Below are positions 25,062 to 32,975 of a DNA stretch of 32,975 bases, piece by piece. This stretch comes from Thermoanaerobaculia bacterium (GTDB lineage Bacteria; Acidobacteriota; Thermoanaerobaculia; Multivoradales; JAHEKO01). The translations under genes were made by a program, and so were the position numbers. The stretch spans positions 1 to 32,975 of the forward strand of contig CALZIK010000125.1 in the NCBI GenBank assembly GCA_945787635.1, read 5' to 3'. Below the pieces are notes generated by a model. The model worked only from the letters and a program-made list of their open reading frames with translations, ran no database searches and was not told the origin of the DNA. Numbering within the stretch: the first letter of the stretch is position 1; every line of letters starts with the position of its first letter.

Positions 25062-25877
25062 ATGGCGGTCTTCCTGCTTTTTCTGCTGGCCACGTCGGCC
25101 GGTTCTCTGTCGACGCTCTTCTGGATTCCGGAGGACGATCTCGGCCGAGGGTACTTCCAGATGAACGCCCTCATCATCCTCGGCCTGTTGGGTCTTGCGG
25201 TCGCCGTCGTCACCTGGAAGTCGCCCGAGCCCTTCCAGGGACACGCCGGACCGGGTGGTCTCGCGCTCGACGCGGCGCTGGCCGCGGCCTTCCTCTACTA
25301 CGCGGCGGTCTGGCGCGAGAAGTGGGGATGGGCGCGTGCCGCGGCCGCGGTCGCGCTGGCCGGAACCGGAGTCGCCCTGCTGGTGGCCGGGAGCCTCCTG
25401 GTGCATCGCACCACCCCCCTGCCCCAGCGCGAGCTGCTTCTCGCCGTGGGCCTGACGCTCTCGGCCCTGACTCTCGGCTGGTCTCTGATCACGATGCTCC
25501 TGGGCCACTGGTATCTGGTGGCTCCGCGGCTCGACTTTCGACATCTGGTGATCTTCTGCTGGGTTTTGCTCTCGATCGTGGTGGTCCGGTTCGCCGCGGT
25601 CGGCTGGGGGCTCGCCTCGGCCGCCGGCGTCGATCCGATGACCAGCCCGCACCCGATGCGCCTCTTGACCGGATTCGCCGCCGAAGGCATGTTCTTCTGG
25701 TTCCGGGTCTTCTGGGGGTTGGTGATTCCCCTCCTGCTCGCGCTGATGTCGCTCCACTGCGCTCGCAATCAGTCCAACCAGTCGGCCACCGGCATCCTCT
25801 ACGTGCTGGTGGTCGGGACCTTTATCGGAGAGATCACGGCGCTCTATCTCACGCTGTCGGTGGGAGTGCCCGTATAG
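25062..25877 (+). CDS. Eight-helix integral membrane protein of unknown function
   Basis: The 271 residues contain about eight hydrophobic segments, spread from the N-terminal MAVFLLFLLATSAG to the C-terminal YVLVVGTFIGEITALYLTL. Conserved-looking intramembrane residues include LLGHWYLV after helix 5 and GEI in helix 8. Histidines and a glutamate within the membrane would allow cofactor or proton-related roles, but no family is identified. The ATG at 25062 is chosen over the TTG at 25041 because the hydrophobic segment follows immediately. It is 50 bases after lptFG and one base before the zinc-ribbon gene, so the two are likely co-translated. Confidence 0.8.
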   Translation: MAVFLLFLLATSAGSLSTLFWIPEDDLGRGYFQMNALIILGLLGLAVAVVTWKSPEPFQGHAGPGGLALDAALAAAFLYYAAVWREKWGWARAAAAVALAGTGVALLVAGSLLVHRTTPLPQRELLLAVGLTLSALTLGWSLITMLLGHWYLVAPRLDFRHLVIFCWVLLSIVVVRFAAVGWGLASAAGVDPMTSPHPMRLLTGFAAEGMFFWFRVFWGLVIPLLLALMSLHCARNQSNQSATGILYVLVVGTFIGEITALYLTLSVGVPV

Positions 25878-25878
25878 A

Positions 25879-26385
25879 GTGCGGATCCGCACCCAGTGTC
25901 GCGACTGCGGCTTCCCCTTCTCCACCGAGATCGAGCCCGATCGAGCGGTCGATTGCCCGAGCTGCGGTGCGCGGTGCGGGATCCCCGCCGACAGCTGGGA
26001 AGGCAGCCGGGTCGACGCCTGTGCGCTCTGTGGATGTGAGCACCTCTACCGGCAGCGCGACTTCAACCGCGGCCTGGGTTGCCTGCTGGTCGTGATCGGC
26101 GCGATCTTCGTTCCCTGGACCTTCGGCCTCTCGCTGGTGGCCCTGTCACTGGTCGATCTCTGGCTCTACAAGCGCCTCGGAGACACGGTGGTCTGCTATC
26201 GCTGCGACACCGTCTATCGCGACGCCAAGCCAACGCCGCGGCAGACTGAGGTCGACCTGCTCAAGCACGACGTCGTCAAGTACGGCAAGACCTGGCAGGA
26301 GCTGCCGCCCGAGGACACCGGCTCGCCGGTATCCAACGCGGCTCCTTCCGGACCCGCAAGCGAAGAGACCGGAAGCGCCGCCTAG
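25879..26385 (+). CDS. Zinc-ribbon membrane protein of unknown function
   Basis: The 168-residue protein begins with CxxC pairs typical of zinc ribbons (CRDC, then CPSC-x3-C, then CALCGC). It has one or two hydrophobic segments (about 65-92, [17 protein letters not shown] and [13 protein letters not shown]), and then a further CYRC, whose partner cysteine pair is not obvious. The C-terminus is polar and Pro/Ser-rich. The start is GTG, one base after the membrane-protein stop. No enzymatic motif is seen. Its stop codon overlaps the metK stop on the other strand (CTAG at 26382-26385). Confidence 0.8.
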   Translation: MRIRTQCRDCGFPFSTEIEPDRAVDCPSCGARCGIPADSWEGSRVDACALCGCEHLYRQRDFNRGLGCLLVVIGAIFVPWTFGLSLVALSLVDLWLYKRLGDTVVCYRCDTVYRDAKPTPRQTEVDLLKHDVVKYGKTWQELPPEDTGSPVSNAAPSGPASEETGSAA

Positions 26386-27557
26386 CCGGCTTTCGAGGCC
26401 ACCACGCCCGCGCCGACCGCGTCTCGAAGCGCTGCCGCCGCCCCGGTGCCTTCCCACTTGAAATCGTCGAGCTCCCGGCCGAAGTGGCCGTAGGCTGCGG
26501 TCTGGCGATAGATCGGCCTGCGTAGATCGAGATACTCGATAATCCCGGCCGGAGTGAGCGGAAAGATCTCCCGCACCGCGGCGGCAAGCTCGTCGGTCGA
26601 GACCTTCTCGGTTCCGTCGGCGTCGATCAGAACCGACACCGGCTCGGCCACGCCGATGGCATAGGCCAGCTGCACGAGCACCTTGTCGGCGAGGTCGGCC
26701 GCGACGATGTTCTTGGCGATGTGCCGAGCCATGTAGCACGCCGAGCGATCGACCTTTGTCGGATCCTTCCCCGAGAACGCGCCCCCGCCGTGACCGCCCA
26801 TGCCGCCGTAGGTGTCGACGATGATCTTGCGGCCGGTCAACCCGCAGTCCCCCTTGGGACCGCCGACCACGAATCGACCCGTGGGGTTGACGTGGATGAT
26901 GGTGTCCTGGTCGAGGAACTCGGCCGGGATGCACGGCTTGATGACGTGCTCGGTCAGGTTGGCCTTGAGCTCTTCCTGCGTCGCATCGTCGTCGTGCTGG
27001 GTCGAGATGACCACGGTGTGGACTCGGGTGGGATTGCCGTCCTGATCGTAGGCCACGGTGACCTGGCTTTTCCCGTCGGGCCGGAGCTTCCCGACGACTC
27101 CCGAGCGACGCACCTCGGCCAGCTTCGCGGTCAAAGCATGTGCCAACATGATCGGGAGGGGCATCAGCTGGGGCGTCTCGCGACAGGCGTAGCCGAACAT
27201 CAGCCCCTGGTCGCCGGCGCCCCCGGTGTCTACACCCATGGCGATGTCACCGGACTGGCGATCGATCGAGTTGAGCACCGAGCAGGACTCGAAGTCGAAG
27301 CCATAGGCCGGGTTGTCGTAGCCGATCTCCTCGACGACCTTGCGCGCGACTTGCGCGTAGTCGATGATGGCCTCGGAGGTGATCTCGCCGGCCACCAGCA
27401 CCAGGCCGGTCGAGACCAGGGTTTCGCAGGCGACCCGGCTGTTGGGGTCCTGCGCCAGAGCGGCGTCCAGGATGGCGTCGGAGATCTGGTCGGAGACCTT
27501 GTCGGGATGGCCTTCGGTTACCGATTCGGAAGTGAACAGACGGGTTTCATTAGCCAT
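26382..27557 (-). CDS. metK: S-adenosylmethionine synthetase
   Basis: MetK makes SAM from methionine and ATP in the cytoplasm. The 391 residues match the family, with [13 protein letters not shown] near the N-terminus, [42 protein letters not shown], and [12 protein letters not shown] start at 27557; the Shine-Dalgarno is weak (GAGAG about 12 bases upstream). It converges on the zinc-ribbon gene with a four-base stop overlap. SAM made here feeds the nearby methyltransferase and MiaB among many users; no specific link is implied. No SAM riboswitch was recognised in the 147-base upstream gap. Confidence 0.98.
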   Translation of the reverse strand: MANETRLFTSESVTEGHPDKVSDQISDAILDAALAQDPNSRVACETLVSTGLVLVAGEITSEAIIDYAQVARKVVEEIGYDNPAYGFDFESCSVLNSIDRQSGDIAMGVDTGGAGDQGLMFGYACRETPQLMPLPIMLAHALTAKLAEVRRSGVVGKLRPDGKSQVTVAYDQDGNPTRVHTVVISTQHDDDATQEELKANLTEHVIKPCIPAEFLDQDTIIHVNPTGRFVVGGPKGDCGLTGRKIIVDTYGGMGGHGGGAFSGKDPTKVDRSACYMARHIAKNIVAADLADKVLVQLAYAIGVAEPVSVLIDADGTEKVSTDELAAAVREIFPLTPAGIIEYLDLRRPIYRQTAAYGHFGRELDDFKWEGTGAAAALRDAVGAGVVASKAG

Positions 27558-27615
27558 TATCTTGCGCTCTCGTTAGATTGTTGATCGGGGGGGCGAAGCT
27601 GCGGGCCGCGCGCGT

Positions 27616-27653
27616 ACGGCACGTCCGGCGCGAAGCTTAGCAGCCCGTGCCGT
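27616..27653 (-). other. Inverted repeat in the metK upstream gap
   Basis: ACGGCACG (27616-27623) and CGTGCCGT (27646-27653) form an 8-bp stem with a 22-base loop. It lies 59 bases before the metK ATG and about 50 bases after the DUF84 stop on the same strand. It could end the DUF84 transcript or lie in the metK leader. No T-run accompanies it. Confidence 0.3.
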
Positions 27654-27704
27654 GACGGGAAAGGCCTACTGGCAAGTCCCGGCCCGGCGCTCTCCCGCGA
27701 GGCC

Positions 27705-28301
27705 TCAGCGTCCTCGCGAGCGGCCGCCGAGCATGCCGTAGAAGCGCGTGGTCAAGGCGTGAAACACGGCCAGGGAGCTTGCGGTGCGGCGAGTCTCCCG
27801 CCCCTGGCTCAGGGCTCCCAACATACCGCCTCGCCGACGGGTAGCGGGAAGGGCCGCCACGACGTCACCGCCGTCGAGACCGGCGACCAGCCGTTGTGGA
27901 ACCTGGAGCGAGCCGCTGGCGCCGAATGTTTCATCTCCCAGTCCTCGCACCACCGCCCAACACTGGACGAAGTAAACGCCTTCGCCGTTTACCGAGATGC
28001 GCTTGAGGCCGCCCTCGGCGCCCACGAAGAAGTCGTGGCTGGAACCGAGTGACTCCTCGAGCTCGATCGCTCGCCGCCGGGCGAGGCGAAAGGTCTCCTC
28101 CTCCCCCACCGGCAGACCCAGGGGCTGCTCCTCGGACGGCTGCGCTACGATCGCCACCGGAACGATGCGGTCTAAGCTCGAGTTGAGGAAGCGCTGAAAC
28201 CCGTCTCGCACGCCGAGCAGGATCCCCGACGACGAGCTGGCGACCGCGACCGTGATGCCGTCCAGGTGGCGGTTCCAGAACTCGGTGATATCTCCCGCCA
28301 T
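27705..28301 (-). CDS. DUF84-family NTPase (YjjX-like inosine/xanthosine triphosphatase)
   Basis: The 198 residues match DUF84: an N-terminal VAVASSSSG strand-loop, the signature EQPLGxxxGEEETFRLARRRA, FFVGAEGGL, and a later region with GGMLGALSQGRETRR. E. coli YjjX hydrolyses ITP and XTP. Substrate here is inferred only from family. The active-site region deviates (for example VASSSSG instead of a typical ATxNPxK), so specificity may differ. The ATG overlaps the ATG of the divergent methyltransferase gene within CATG (28299-28302). No Shine-Dalgarno is seen. Confidence 0.8.
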   Translation of the reverse strand: MAGDITEFWNRHLDGITVAVASSSSGILLGVRDGFQRFLNSSLDRIVPVAIVAQPSEEQPLGLPVGEEETFRLARRRAIELEESLGSSHDFFVGAEGGLKRISVNGEGVYFVQCWAVVRGLGDETFGASGSLQVPQRLVAGLDGGDVVAALPATRRRGGMLGALSQGRETRRTASSLAVFHALTTRFYGMLGGRSRGR

Positions 28302-29082
28302 GATTCAAAGCCGACAGAACCGGCTCATCAAGACTATTCGGCGCTTGCGGGCGTGTAAAGAGAGCTGCGCGTTTCTCGAAGGACCGCACCTGATCGAAGA
28401 GTGCCGACACTCGGGCCTCGAGACGACTCACCTGCTGATGACCCCGGAATTCATGGCCGGGGATCGCGGCGCGCGGCTCGCAGCGGCCGAGCCGAGAGAG
28501 CCGCTCATCGTCAGCGCCTCGGTCCTCGCATCGCTGGCCGACGCCGAGAGTCCGCAGGGCGTGTTGGGCGTGATCGAGCTGGCGCGCTCGGGCACCGAGT
28601 CGATACCGGCGACCACCGGAGGGGTCTACTTGTTCTTGGACGGCGTCCAGGATCCCGGGAATCTCGGCGCGCTGGCGCGAAGCGCCGAGGCGACCGCCGC
28701 GACCGCCTTGGCACTGGCTCCGGGCTGCGCCCATCCCAACCATCCGAAGGCCCTGCGGGCCTCGGCGGGAAGCCTTCTCCGGCTACCGGCCGCGGTCGGC
28801 GTGACGCTGCCCGACTTGCTCGCGCACCTGGCCGGTAGCTCGCCGACCGCCGTCGGCCTCGATTCGACCGGCGGCAGGGACCTCTACGCGACCGAGCTCG
28901 AGGGCACCCTGGTGATCGCCGTGGGCTCGGAGGGCGGCGGCCTGTCGGCTGACGCGCGTGCGCACCTCGATCACGTCGTCACCATCCCTTCAGCCAGGGC
29001 GGTCGAGTCTCTCAATGTGACTGTAGCGGCGAGCGTGGTGCTTCACGAGCTGGCGCGGCGCCGCCGTACCGTGTCACCCTGA
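28300..29082 (+). CDS. SpoU/TrmH-family rRNA 2'-O-methyltransferase
   Basis: This SPOUT enzyme uses SAM to methylate a ribose 2'-OH of rRNA or tRNA. The 260 residues begin MIQSRQNRLIK, the usual start of the substrate-binding domain in the RlmB/YsgA-like subgroup. They then show motif 1 LDGVQDPGNLGALARSAEA, motif 2 VGSEGGGLS and motif 3 SLNVTVAASVVLHE. The frame is open upstream to 28252, but that part lies over DUF84, so the ATG at 28300 is chosen. The exact RNA target cannot be told. It is four bases from the next gene. Confidence 0.92.
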   Translation: MIQSRQNRLIKTIRRLRACKESCAFLEGPHLIEECRHSGLETTHLLMTPEFMAGDRGARLAAAEPREPLIVSASVLASLADAESPQGVLGVIELARSGTESIPATTGGVYLFLDGVQDPGNLGALARSAEATAATALALAPGCAHPNHPKALRASAGSLLRLPAAVGVTLPDLLAHLAGSSPTAVGLDSTGGRDLYATELEGTLVIAVGSEGGGLSADARAHLDHVVTIPSARAVESLNVTVAASVVLHELARRRRTVSP

Positions 29083-29086
29083 CCCG

Positions 29087-29677
29087 ATGCAGCCAGTCGC
29101 TCCCAAGATCCTGGTGTTTGCCGGCAGTACTCGCAGAAGCTCGTTCAACCGTCAGCTGGCGGCGCTCGCCGCCGGCTTCTGCCGCGAGGAGGGCGCCGAC
29201 GTCACGCTTCTCGAGCTCGCCGACTATCCGCTGCCGCTCTTCGCCCAGGATCTCGAGGCCGAGGAAGGCACGCCCCCCGCCGCCCAGGGGCTCAAGGAGC
29301 TATTTAGCCTTCACCACGGCCTCGTGATCGCCAGCCCGGAGTACAACAGCTCGATCACGCCGCTGCTCAAGAACACGATCGATTGGCTCTCGCGTCGGGC
29401 CGAGGGCGAGCCTCGGCTCCGGGCGTTTCGGGGCAAGACCGCGACGCTCTTGAGCGCGTCGCCCGGGGCCCTCGGCGGGCTCCGCGGCCTGGTTCACGTC
29501 CGAGCCATCCTGGGCAACCTCGGCGTCCTGGTGATGCCGACCCAGGTGGCGATCTCGAGCGCCCACCAGGCGTTCGGCGCCGACGGTGCGCTCTCCGACC
29601 CCGCCCTCGCCTCGCGGGTCCATGCGGCGCTGACCGAACTCGTCGAGACGACGCGCAAGCTCGCCTCGAAGGGCTAG
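29087..29677 (+). CDS. NADPH-dependent FMN reductase family flavoprotein
   Basis: The 196 residues match the flavodoxin-like FMN reductase/quinone reductase family (ChrR, AzoR-like). The FMN phosphate loop is GSTRRSSFNRQLA near residue 13, and SPEYNSSITPLLKNTIDWLS is the classic isoalloxazine-binding motif. Substrate may be quinones, azo dyes or chromate; sequence alone does not say. The ATG is four bases after the methyltransferase stop, so the two are probably co-transcribed. It converges on etfA. Confidence 0.92.
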   Translation: MQPVAPKILVFAGSTRRSSFNRQLAALAAGFCREEGADVTLLELADYPLPLFAQDLEAEEGTPPAAQGLKELFSLHHGLVIASPEYNSSITPLLKNTIDWLSRRAEGEPRLRAFRGKTATLLSASPGALGGLRGLVHVRAILGNLGVLVMPTQVAISSAHQAFGADGALSDPALASRVHAALTELVETTRKLASKG

Positions 29678-29695
29678 CTAGCGAGCGGCGCGGCC

Positions 29696-30673
29696 TCAGT
29701 CGCCTTCGGTTTCCTCGAGGGCCTGGATGACGGCCGGAATCACCTCGTGGAGATCACCGACGATGCCGTAGTCGGCCACCCCGAAGATCGGCGCGCTCTT
29801 GTCTTTGTTGACCGCTACGATGACCTGCGACCCTTTCATGCCGACCAGGTGCTGAATCGCGCCCGAGATGCCGACACCGAAGTAGAGCTTCGGCGAGATG
29901 GTCTGGCCGCTCGAACCGATCTGGCAGTCCCGGGGTAGCCAGCCGCTATCGATCACCGGCCGTGAAGCGCCGACCTCCGCTTTGAGGGCCTTGGCGAGGT
30001 CGTGCACCACTCCGAGCTTGTCCTCGCCACCGACGCCGCGACCGGCGGCCACGACGCGATCGGCCGCGGAAAGATCGATGTGCTCGCCGGCGACCTCCTC
30101 GACGCCGAGGATCTCCCGATCGGCTTCGAGCTCGACGTCGATCGAGAGGGCGCTGACCTGCGCGGTTCCTTGCCGACGGTCCGAGGCGGAGAACGCGCCC
30201 GCCTGCACCGAGGCCAGGATCGGGCTTCCCTTGGCTCTGACGTCGGCTTGGAGCTTGCCGCCGAGAACCGGTCGGCGCCAAATGACGGCACCGTCGCGCA
30301 CCTCGAACGAAACGACTTCGGGCACCAGAGCCGCGCCAAGCGCCTGGGCCAGCCGGGGCACGTGATCGACCGTCTGATAGGTGTGCGGAAACAGGACGAT
30401 GTCGGGAGCGTTCGCTCGGATGGCGGCGGCCAAAGCGGCGACGTAGGCGCCCGGCGTGTAAGCCGCGAGCGCCGGAGCCTCGAGGGTCTGCACGGAACCC
30501 AGCTCCCAGCTGGCGAGCTCGGCAGCTCTTGCCGAAACCGAGTCACCCATAACGAGGGCATCCACCGTTCCGCCCGATGCTGCGGCGAGCTCCTGCCCGG
30601 CAACCAGCGTCTCGAGCGCCATCGGATGGATGCCGTCTGCGCGCGTCTGCGCGACAACCCAGATCTTCGACAT
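29696..30673 (-). CDS. etfA: Electron transfer flavoprotein subunit alpha
   Basis: EtfA binds FAD and with EtfB passes electrons from acyl-CoA dehydrogenases to ETF-quinone oxidoreductase. The 325 residues show the C-terminal FAD domain: GQTISPKLYFGVGISGAIQH, then NKDKSAPIF and VADYGIVGDL. There is no extra ferredoxin domain. The ATG at 30673 is chosen over the GTG at 30676; it overlaps the etfB stop by one base (TGATG). The dehydrogenase and ETF-QO partners are not in the window. Confidence 0.96.
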   Translation of the reverse strand: MSKIWVVAQTRADGIHPMALETLVAGQELAAASGGTVDALVMGDSVSARAAELASWELGSVQTLEAPALAAYTPGAYVAALAAAIRANAPDIVLFPHTYQTVDHVPRLAQALGAALVPEVVSFEVRDGAVIWRRPVLGGKLQADVRAKGSPILASVQAGAFSASDRRQGTAQVSALSIDVELEADREILGVEEVAGEHIDLSAADRVVAAGRGVGGEDKLGVVHDLAKALKAEVGASRPVIDSGWLPRDCQIGSSGQTISPKLYFGVGISGAIQHLVGMKGSQVIVAVNKDKSAPIFGVADYGIVGDLHEVIPAVIQALEETEGD

Positions 30674-31467
30674 CACAGAACCCTCGCTTCCTTGCGGAGC
30701 TTCTCGACCAGCTGCCGGGCGCAGTCGGCGGGATCCCCCTCGAAGATCTCGGCGCCCTTACCGCTCTCGGGGAAGAACACTGCCAGAGTCTCGAGCAACG
30801 AAGCGGCGGCGCCGACCTCCTCTGCTCCGAGGCCGAGATCGGCCGGGGTCACCGCCGCGATCTCCTTTCGCTTCGCCTGCATGATGCCCTTCAAGGACGC
30901 ATACCGCGGACTGTTGATTCCGGCCTGCACCTCGATCACCGCCGGCAGAGCCAGGCGCACGATCTCGTTGACACCGCTCTCCATCTCCCGGGTCACCTTC
31001 GCCGCCTTTTTGCCGTCTTCCACCTCGAGACCCATGACCAGCCAGGCGTGCGGCCAGCCGAGAAACCCGGCGATGACCGACCCCGTCGAGGAGAACCCGG
31101 CGTCGCCCGACTGCGAGCCGGTCAAGACGAGATCGAACTGCTGAGCTTGAATCGCCGCGGCCAGCGCTCGCCCGGTGGCGAGAGCGTCGCCCCCTTCAAA
31201 AGCCGGGTCGGCCAGGTGCACCGCGCGAGCCGCGCCCAAAGCGAGCGCCTTGCGCAGCGCTTCGCGCACCCGCTCTCCCCCCAGGCTGAAAACCACGACT
31301 TCGCCGCCGGTCTTCTCGGCTATCGTCAGAGCTTCTTCGAGCGCATATCCGTCGCTCTCGTTGATAACGAAAGTCAACTCTTCTTCGTCGATCCAGAGGC
31401 TGTCCTTGCGCACCCGCAAGGACGCCTCGGTATCGGGAACCTGCTTCATACAAACCGCGATCTTCAT
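30673..31467 (-). CDS. etfB: Electron transfer flavoprotein subunit beta
   Basis: The 264 residues match EtfB: MKIAVCMKQVPDTEA at the N-terminus, the NESDGYALEEAL segment, and VLTGSQSGDAGFSSTGS as the AMP-binding/partner region. The ATG at 31467 is preferred over the GTG at 31473 because the family usually starts MKI and GAGGG lies just upstream. It forms an operon with etfA (one-base overlap). It diverges from tolQ across a 215-base gap. Confidence 0.96.
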   Translation of the reverse strand: MKIAVCMKQVPDTEASLRVRKDSLWIDEEELTFVINESDGYALEEALTIAEKTGGEVVVFSLGGERVREALRKALALGAARAVHLADPAFEGGDALATGRALAAAIQAQQFDLVLTGSQSGDAGFSSTGSVIAGFLGWPHAWLVMGLEVEDGKKAAKVTREMESGVNEIVRLALPAVIEVQAGINSPRYASLKGIMQAKRKEIAAVTPADLGLGAEEVGAAASLLETLAVFFPESGKGAEIFEGDPADCARQLVEKLRKEARVL

Positions 31468-31525
31468 CTCCACCCTCGATCGATTCTTGTATTCGCGGTC
31501 CGGAAAGTCGAACCGGCAAAGTCAC

Positions 31526-31553
31526 CTTATTCGCAGGTTCGGGCCGGGGTCAA
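31526..31553 (-). promoter_or_regulatory. Candidate sigma-70 promoter for etfBA
   Basis: On the minus strand TTGACC (31553-31548) and AATAAG (31531-31526) are 16 bases apart, pointing towards etfB. The start would lie near 31519, giving a leader of about 50 bases. Confidence 0.4.
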
Positions 31554-31625
31554 GCACACCCCCACCAGTTCCCGCTGCGGCTGCCGCTGGAGCCCGAGCG
31601 GCACCCGGCCGGCCCGAGTTTCATC

Positions 31626-31654
31626 TTGGAAAGTGGATACCGCCGTGTTACTTT
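31626..31654 (+). promoter_or_regulatory. Candidate promoter for tolQR
   Basis: TTGGAA (31626-31631) and TACTTT (31649-31654) are 17 bases apart, with TGT directly before the -10 (extended -10). The start would lie near 31661, about 22 bases before the tolQ ATG. Matches to consensus are modest. Confidence 0.3.
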
Positions 31655-31682
31655 CCGCCCTGTCCGTGGCGGTTGGTTGAAC

Positions 31683-32393
31683 ATGCTCTTATTTCTACAA
31701 ATCGGAAACGGCGCGGGGCCCTCGATCTTCGAGCTCTTCTGGAGTTCCGGACCGATCGCCAAGCTCGTTTTCCTGATCCTGGGCGCTATGTCGGTGGTGA
31801 GTTGGAGCATCATGCTCGGCAAGTTCTTCCAGCTGCGCAAAATCTCGGGCCAGACCGTCGAGTTCATGGAGGTCTTTCGGGCGAGCCAGAGATTCAGCGA
31901 GGTCAACTCGGCCGCCGCGCGCCTGTCGGCCTCGCCTCTGGTCGGGCTGTTTCAAGCCGGCTACGCCGAGCTCGACACCCAGATCAAGGCCGGTGGGCAC
32001 GACCCGGCGACACCGGGCTCCTACCAGATCAGGTCGCTCGAGAGCCTCCGACGCAGCCTGCGGCGAGCGATCAGCGTCGAGCAGACCGTGCTCAGCCGGG
32101 GCACGGCCTTTCTGGCCACCACCGCGGCGGCAAGCCCGTTCATCGGACTCTTCGGAACGGTCTGGGGAATCATGATCGCCTTCCGGGACATCGGGGTTAC
32201 CGGCTCGACGTCTCTTGCGACCGTCGCCCCCGGAATCGCCGAGGCCCTGATCAACACCGCGGCGGGTTTGGCCGCCGCCATTCCGGCGCTCATCGGTTTC
32301 AACTACTTCGCCAATCGGATTCGCTACATGCGGGTCGAAATGGAGGACTTCCTGTTGGAGTTCATCAACCTGGCGGAGCGAAACTTCACCTAG
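31683..32393 (+). CDS. tolQ: TolQ/ExbB-family proton channel protein
   Basis: TolQ is the five-chain inner-membrane part of a proton-driven motor that works with TolR and TolA for outer-membrane integrity. The 236 residues have three expected membrane helices: about 21-42, then two after residue 140 in the family signature (ATTAAASPFIGLFGTVWGIM and AEALINTAAGLAAAIPALIGFN). The ATG at 31683 is preferred over the in-frame TTG at 31626. TolQ rather than ExbB is suggested by length and the tolR neighbour, but this is not certain. It is 29 bases from tolR. Confidence 0.92.
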   Translation: MLLFLQIGNGAGPSIFELFWSSGPIAKLVFLILGAMSVVSWSIMLGKFFQLRKISGQTVEFMEVFRASQRFSEVNSAAARLSASPLVGLFQAGYAELDTQIKAGGHDPATPGSYQIRSLESLRRSLRRAISVEQTVLSRGTAFLATTAAASPFIGLFGTVWGIMIAFRDIGVTGSTSLATVAPGIAEALINTAAGLAAAIPALIGFNYFANRIRYMRVEMEDFLLEFINLAERNFT

Positions 32394-32422
32394 CGGTCCG
32401 CGCGAACCCAAGGAGACCACTC

Positions 32423-32839
32423 ATGGCCTTCAGTCTCATTCCAGCCGGCGACGAGGATCCGCTGCTGGCCGAGATCAACGTGACTCCGCTGGTCGACGTG
32501 ATGATGGTCCTGTTGATCATCTTCATGATCGCGGCACCCATGTTGCATCAAGGCATCGAGGTGAATCTGCCCGATGCCGATGCCGAAGTCTTGCCGCTGC
32601 GAGTCGATGACCCGCTGGTGCTCTCGATGAACCGGCAAGGCCTGGTTTACGTCCAGGACCAACCGATCCATCCGAGCCAACTGGTGGAGCGCCTGACCCC
32701 TATCCTCGCGGCACGTGGCGACGAGAGCATCTTCCTCAAAGGCGACCGCGACCTTCCGTACGGCAAGGTGATCGAAGTTCTCGACGTGCTCAACGGCGGC
32801 GGAATCACCCAGATCGGCCTGGTTACCGAGGGGCGCTGA
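32423..32839 (+). CDS. tolR: TolR/ExbD-family proton channel protein
   Basis: The 138 residues have one N-terminal membrane helix with the conserved Asp (INVTPLVDVMMVLLIIFMIA), then a periplasmic domain (LVLSMNRQGLVYV, LPYGKVIEVLDVLNGGGI). TolR/ExbD uses this Asp to couple proton flow to TolA or TonB. AAGGAG (32410-32415) precedes the ATG at good distance. The frame is open far upstream, but that part lies over tolQ and etfB. Confidence 0.94.
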   Translation: MAFSLIPAGDEDPLLAEINVTPLVDVMMVLLIIFMIAAPMLHQGIEVNLPDADAEVLPLRVDDPLVLSMNRQGLVYVQDQPIHPSQLVERLTPILAARGDESIFLKGDRDLPYGKVIEVLDVLNGGGITQIGLVTEGR

Positions 32840-32851
32840 ATCGGGACCGCG

Positions 32852-32975
32852 ATGCGACAGTTGGTGGATGACATTCTCGCGGAGCGTGGCCTGCGGCCGA
32901 ATCGCCGGCGCCGTTTCCTGGCCGGCGCGACCGCCCTCCTCGGCCACGCGCTGCTGGGCGCCGCGATCGCTCTCG
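32852..32975 (+). CDS. TonB/TolA-like protein, 3' end cut by window
   Basis: About 41 codons are visible, starting MRQLVDDILAERG. A basic run (RRRRF) is followed by a hydrophobic segment (ATALLGHALLGAAIAL) with a histidine, typical of the N-terminal anchor of TonB or TolA. It is 12 bases after tolR, the expected place for the motor's periplasm-spanning partner. Most of the protein is missing. Confidence 0.7.
   Translation, partial: MRQLVDDILAERGLRPNRRRRFLAGATALLGHALLGAAIAL

Noticed and set aside
27558-27704. SAM riboswitch before metK
   Set aside because: The gap has an 8-bp inverted repeat, but I could not match it to any known SAM riboswitch consensus.
1-32975. tRNA, rRNA, CRISPR arrays, complete insertion sequences
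   Set aside because: No cloverleaf-like segment, regular direct-repeat array or transposase was seen in any intergenic gap.

Overview
This is a G+C-rich bacterial chromosome segment, densely packed with housekeeping genes. The organism is Gram-negative: it carries LPS-transport (Lpt) genes and a TolQ/TolR pair. It also combines HPr kinase with RapZ and sigma-54, and it contains an LptF-LptG fusion. This mix fits Acidobacteriota (perhaps a Thermoanaerobaculia-like lineage) or a similar deep-branching group. That placement is inference from gene content; no rRNA or tRNA gene is visible to test it.

Layout. Bases 2-4480 hold the 3' part of priA, then accA and recJ. Bases 4485-16431 form one tight, mostly overlapping run that is probably a single operon or a few nested ones: an LptC-LptA-like fusion, lptB, rpoN, long hpf, ptsN, hprK, rapZ, a mannose-type EIIA, HPr, enzyme I, a probable lipoprotein and miaB. 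This is an extended version of the classical rpoN/PTS-Ntr locus. No sugar permease (EIIC) is present, so the phosphotransferase chain looks regulatory. The mannose-type EIIA has glutamine where the phospho-accepting histidine should be.

Bases 16602-17105 encode a BFN/DUF151 protein that may be translated from a leaderless mRNA. Bases 17109-20238 look like an accessory cassette. An unrecognised 850-residue membrane-anchored protein with an internal duplication, and a 413-base hairpin-rich leader, lie between two related palindromic elements in inverted orientation. Bases 20274-21900 are parA-parB. They are followed by a 300-base gap with a G-quadruplex motif inside a hairpin loop and a possible pseudoknot, then a small acidic protein with a strong ribosome binding site.

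Bases 22618-25011 encode an LptF-LptG fusion. Together with the LptC-LptA-like fusion and LptB, the inner-membrane and periplasmic part of the LPS exporter appears to be reduced to three polypeptides. Next come an 8-helix membrane protein and a zinc-ribbon protein (25062-26385). On the minus strand are metK and a DUF84 NTPase. A SpoU-type rRNA methyltransferase diverges from the DUF84 gene with start codons sharing a CATG. After it come an NADPH-dependent FMN reductase gene, etfBA on the minus strand, and divergent tolQ, tolR and the start of a TonB/TolA-like gene cut by the window end.

No complete mobile element, CRISPR array, tRNA or rRNA was seen. The most unusual features are the bracketed 850-residue cassette, the His-to-Gln EIIA, the double Lpt fusion and the shared CATG start.
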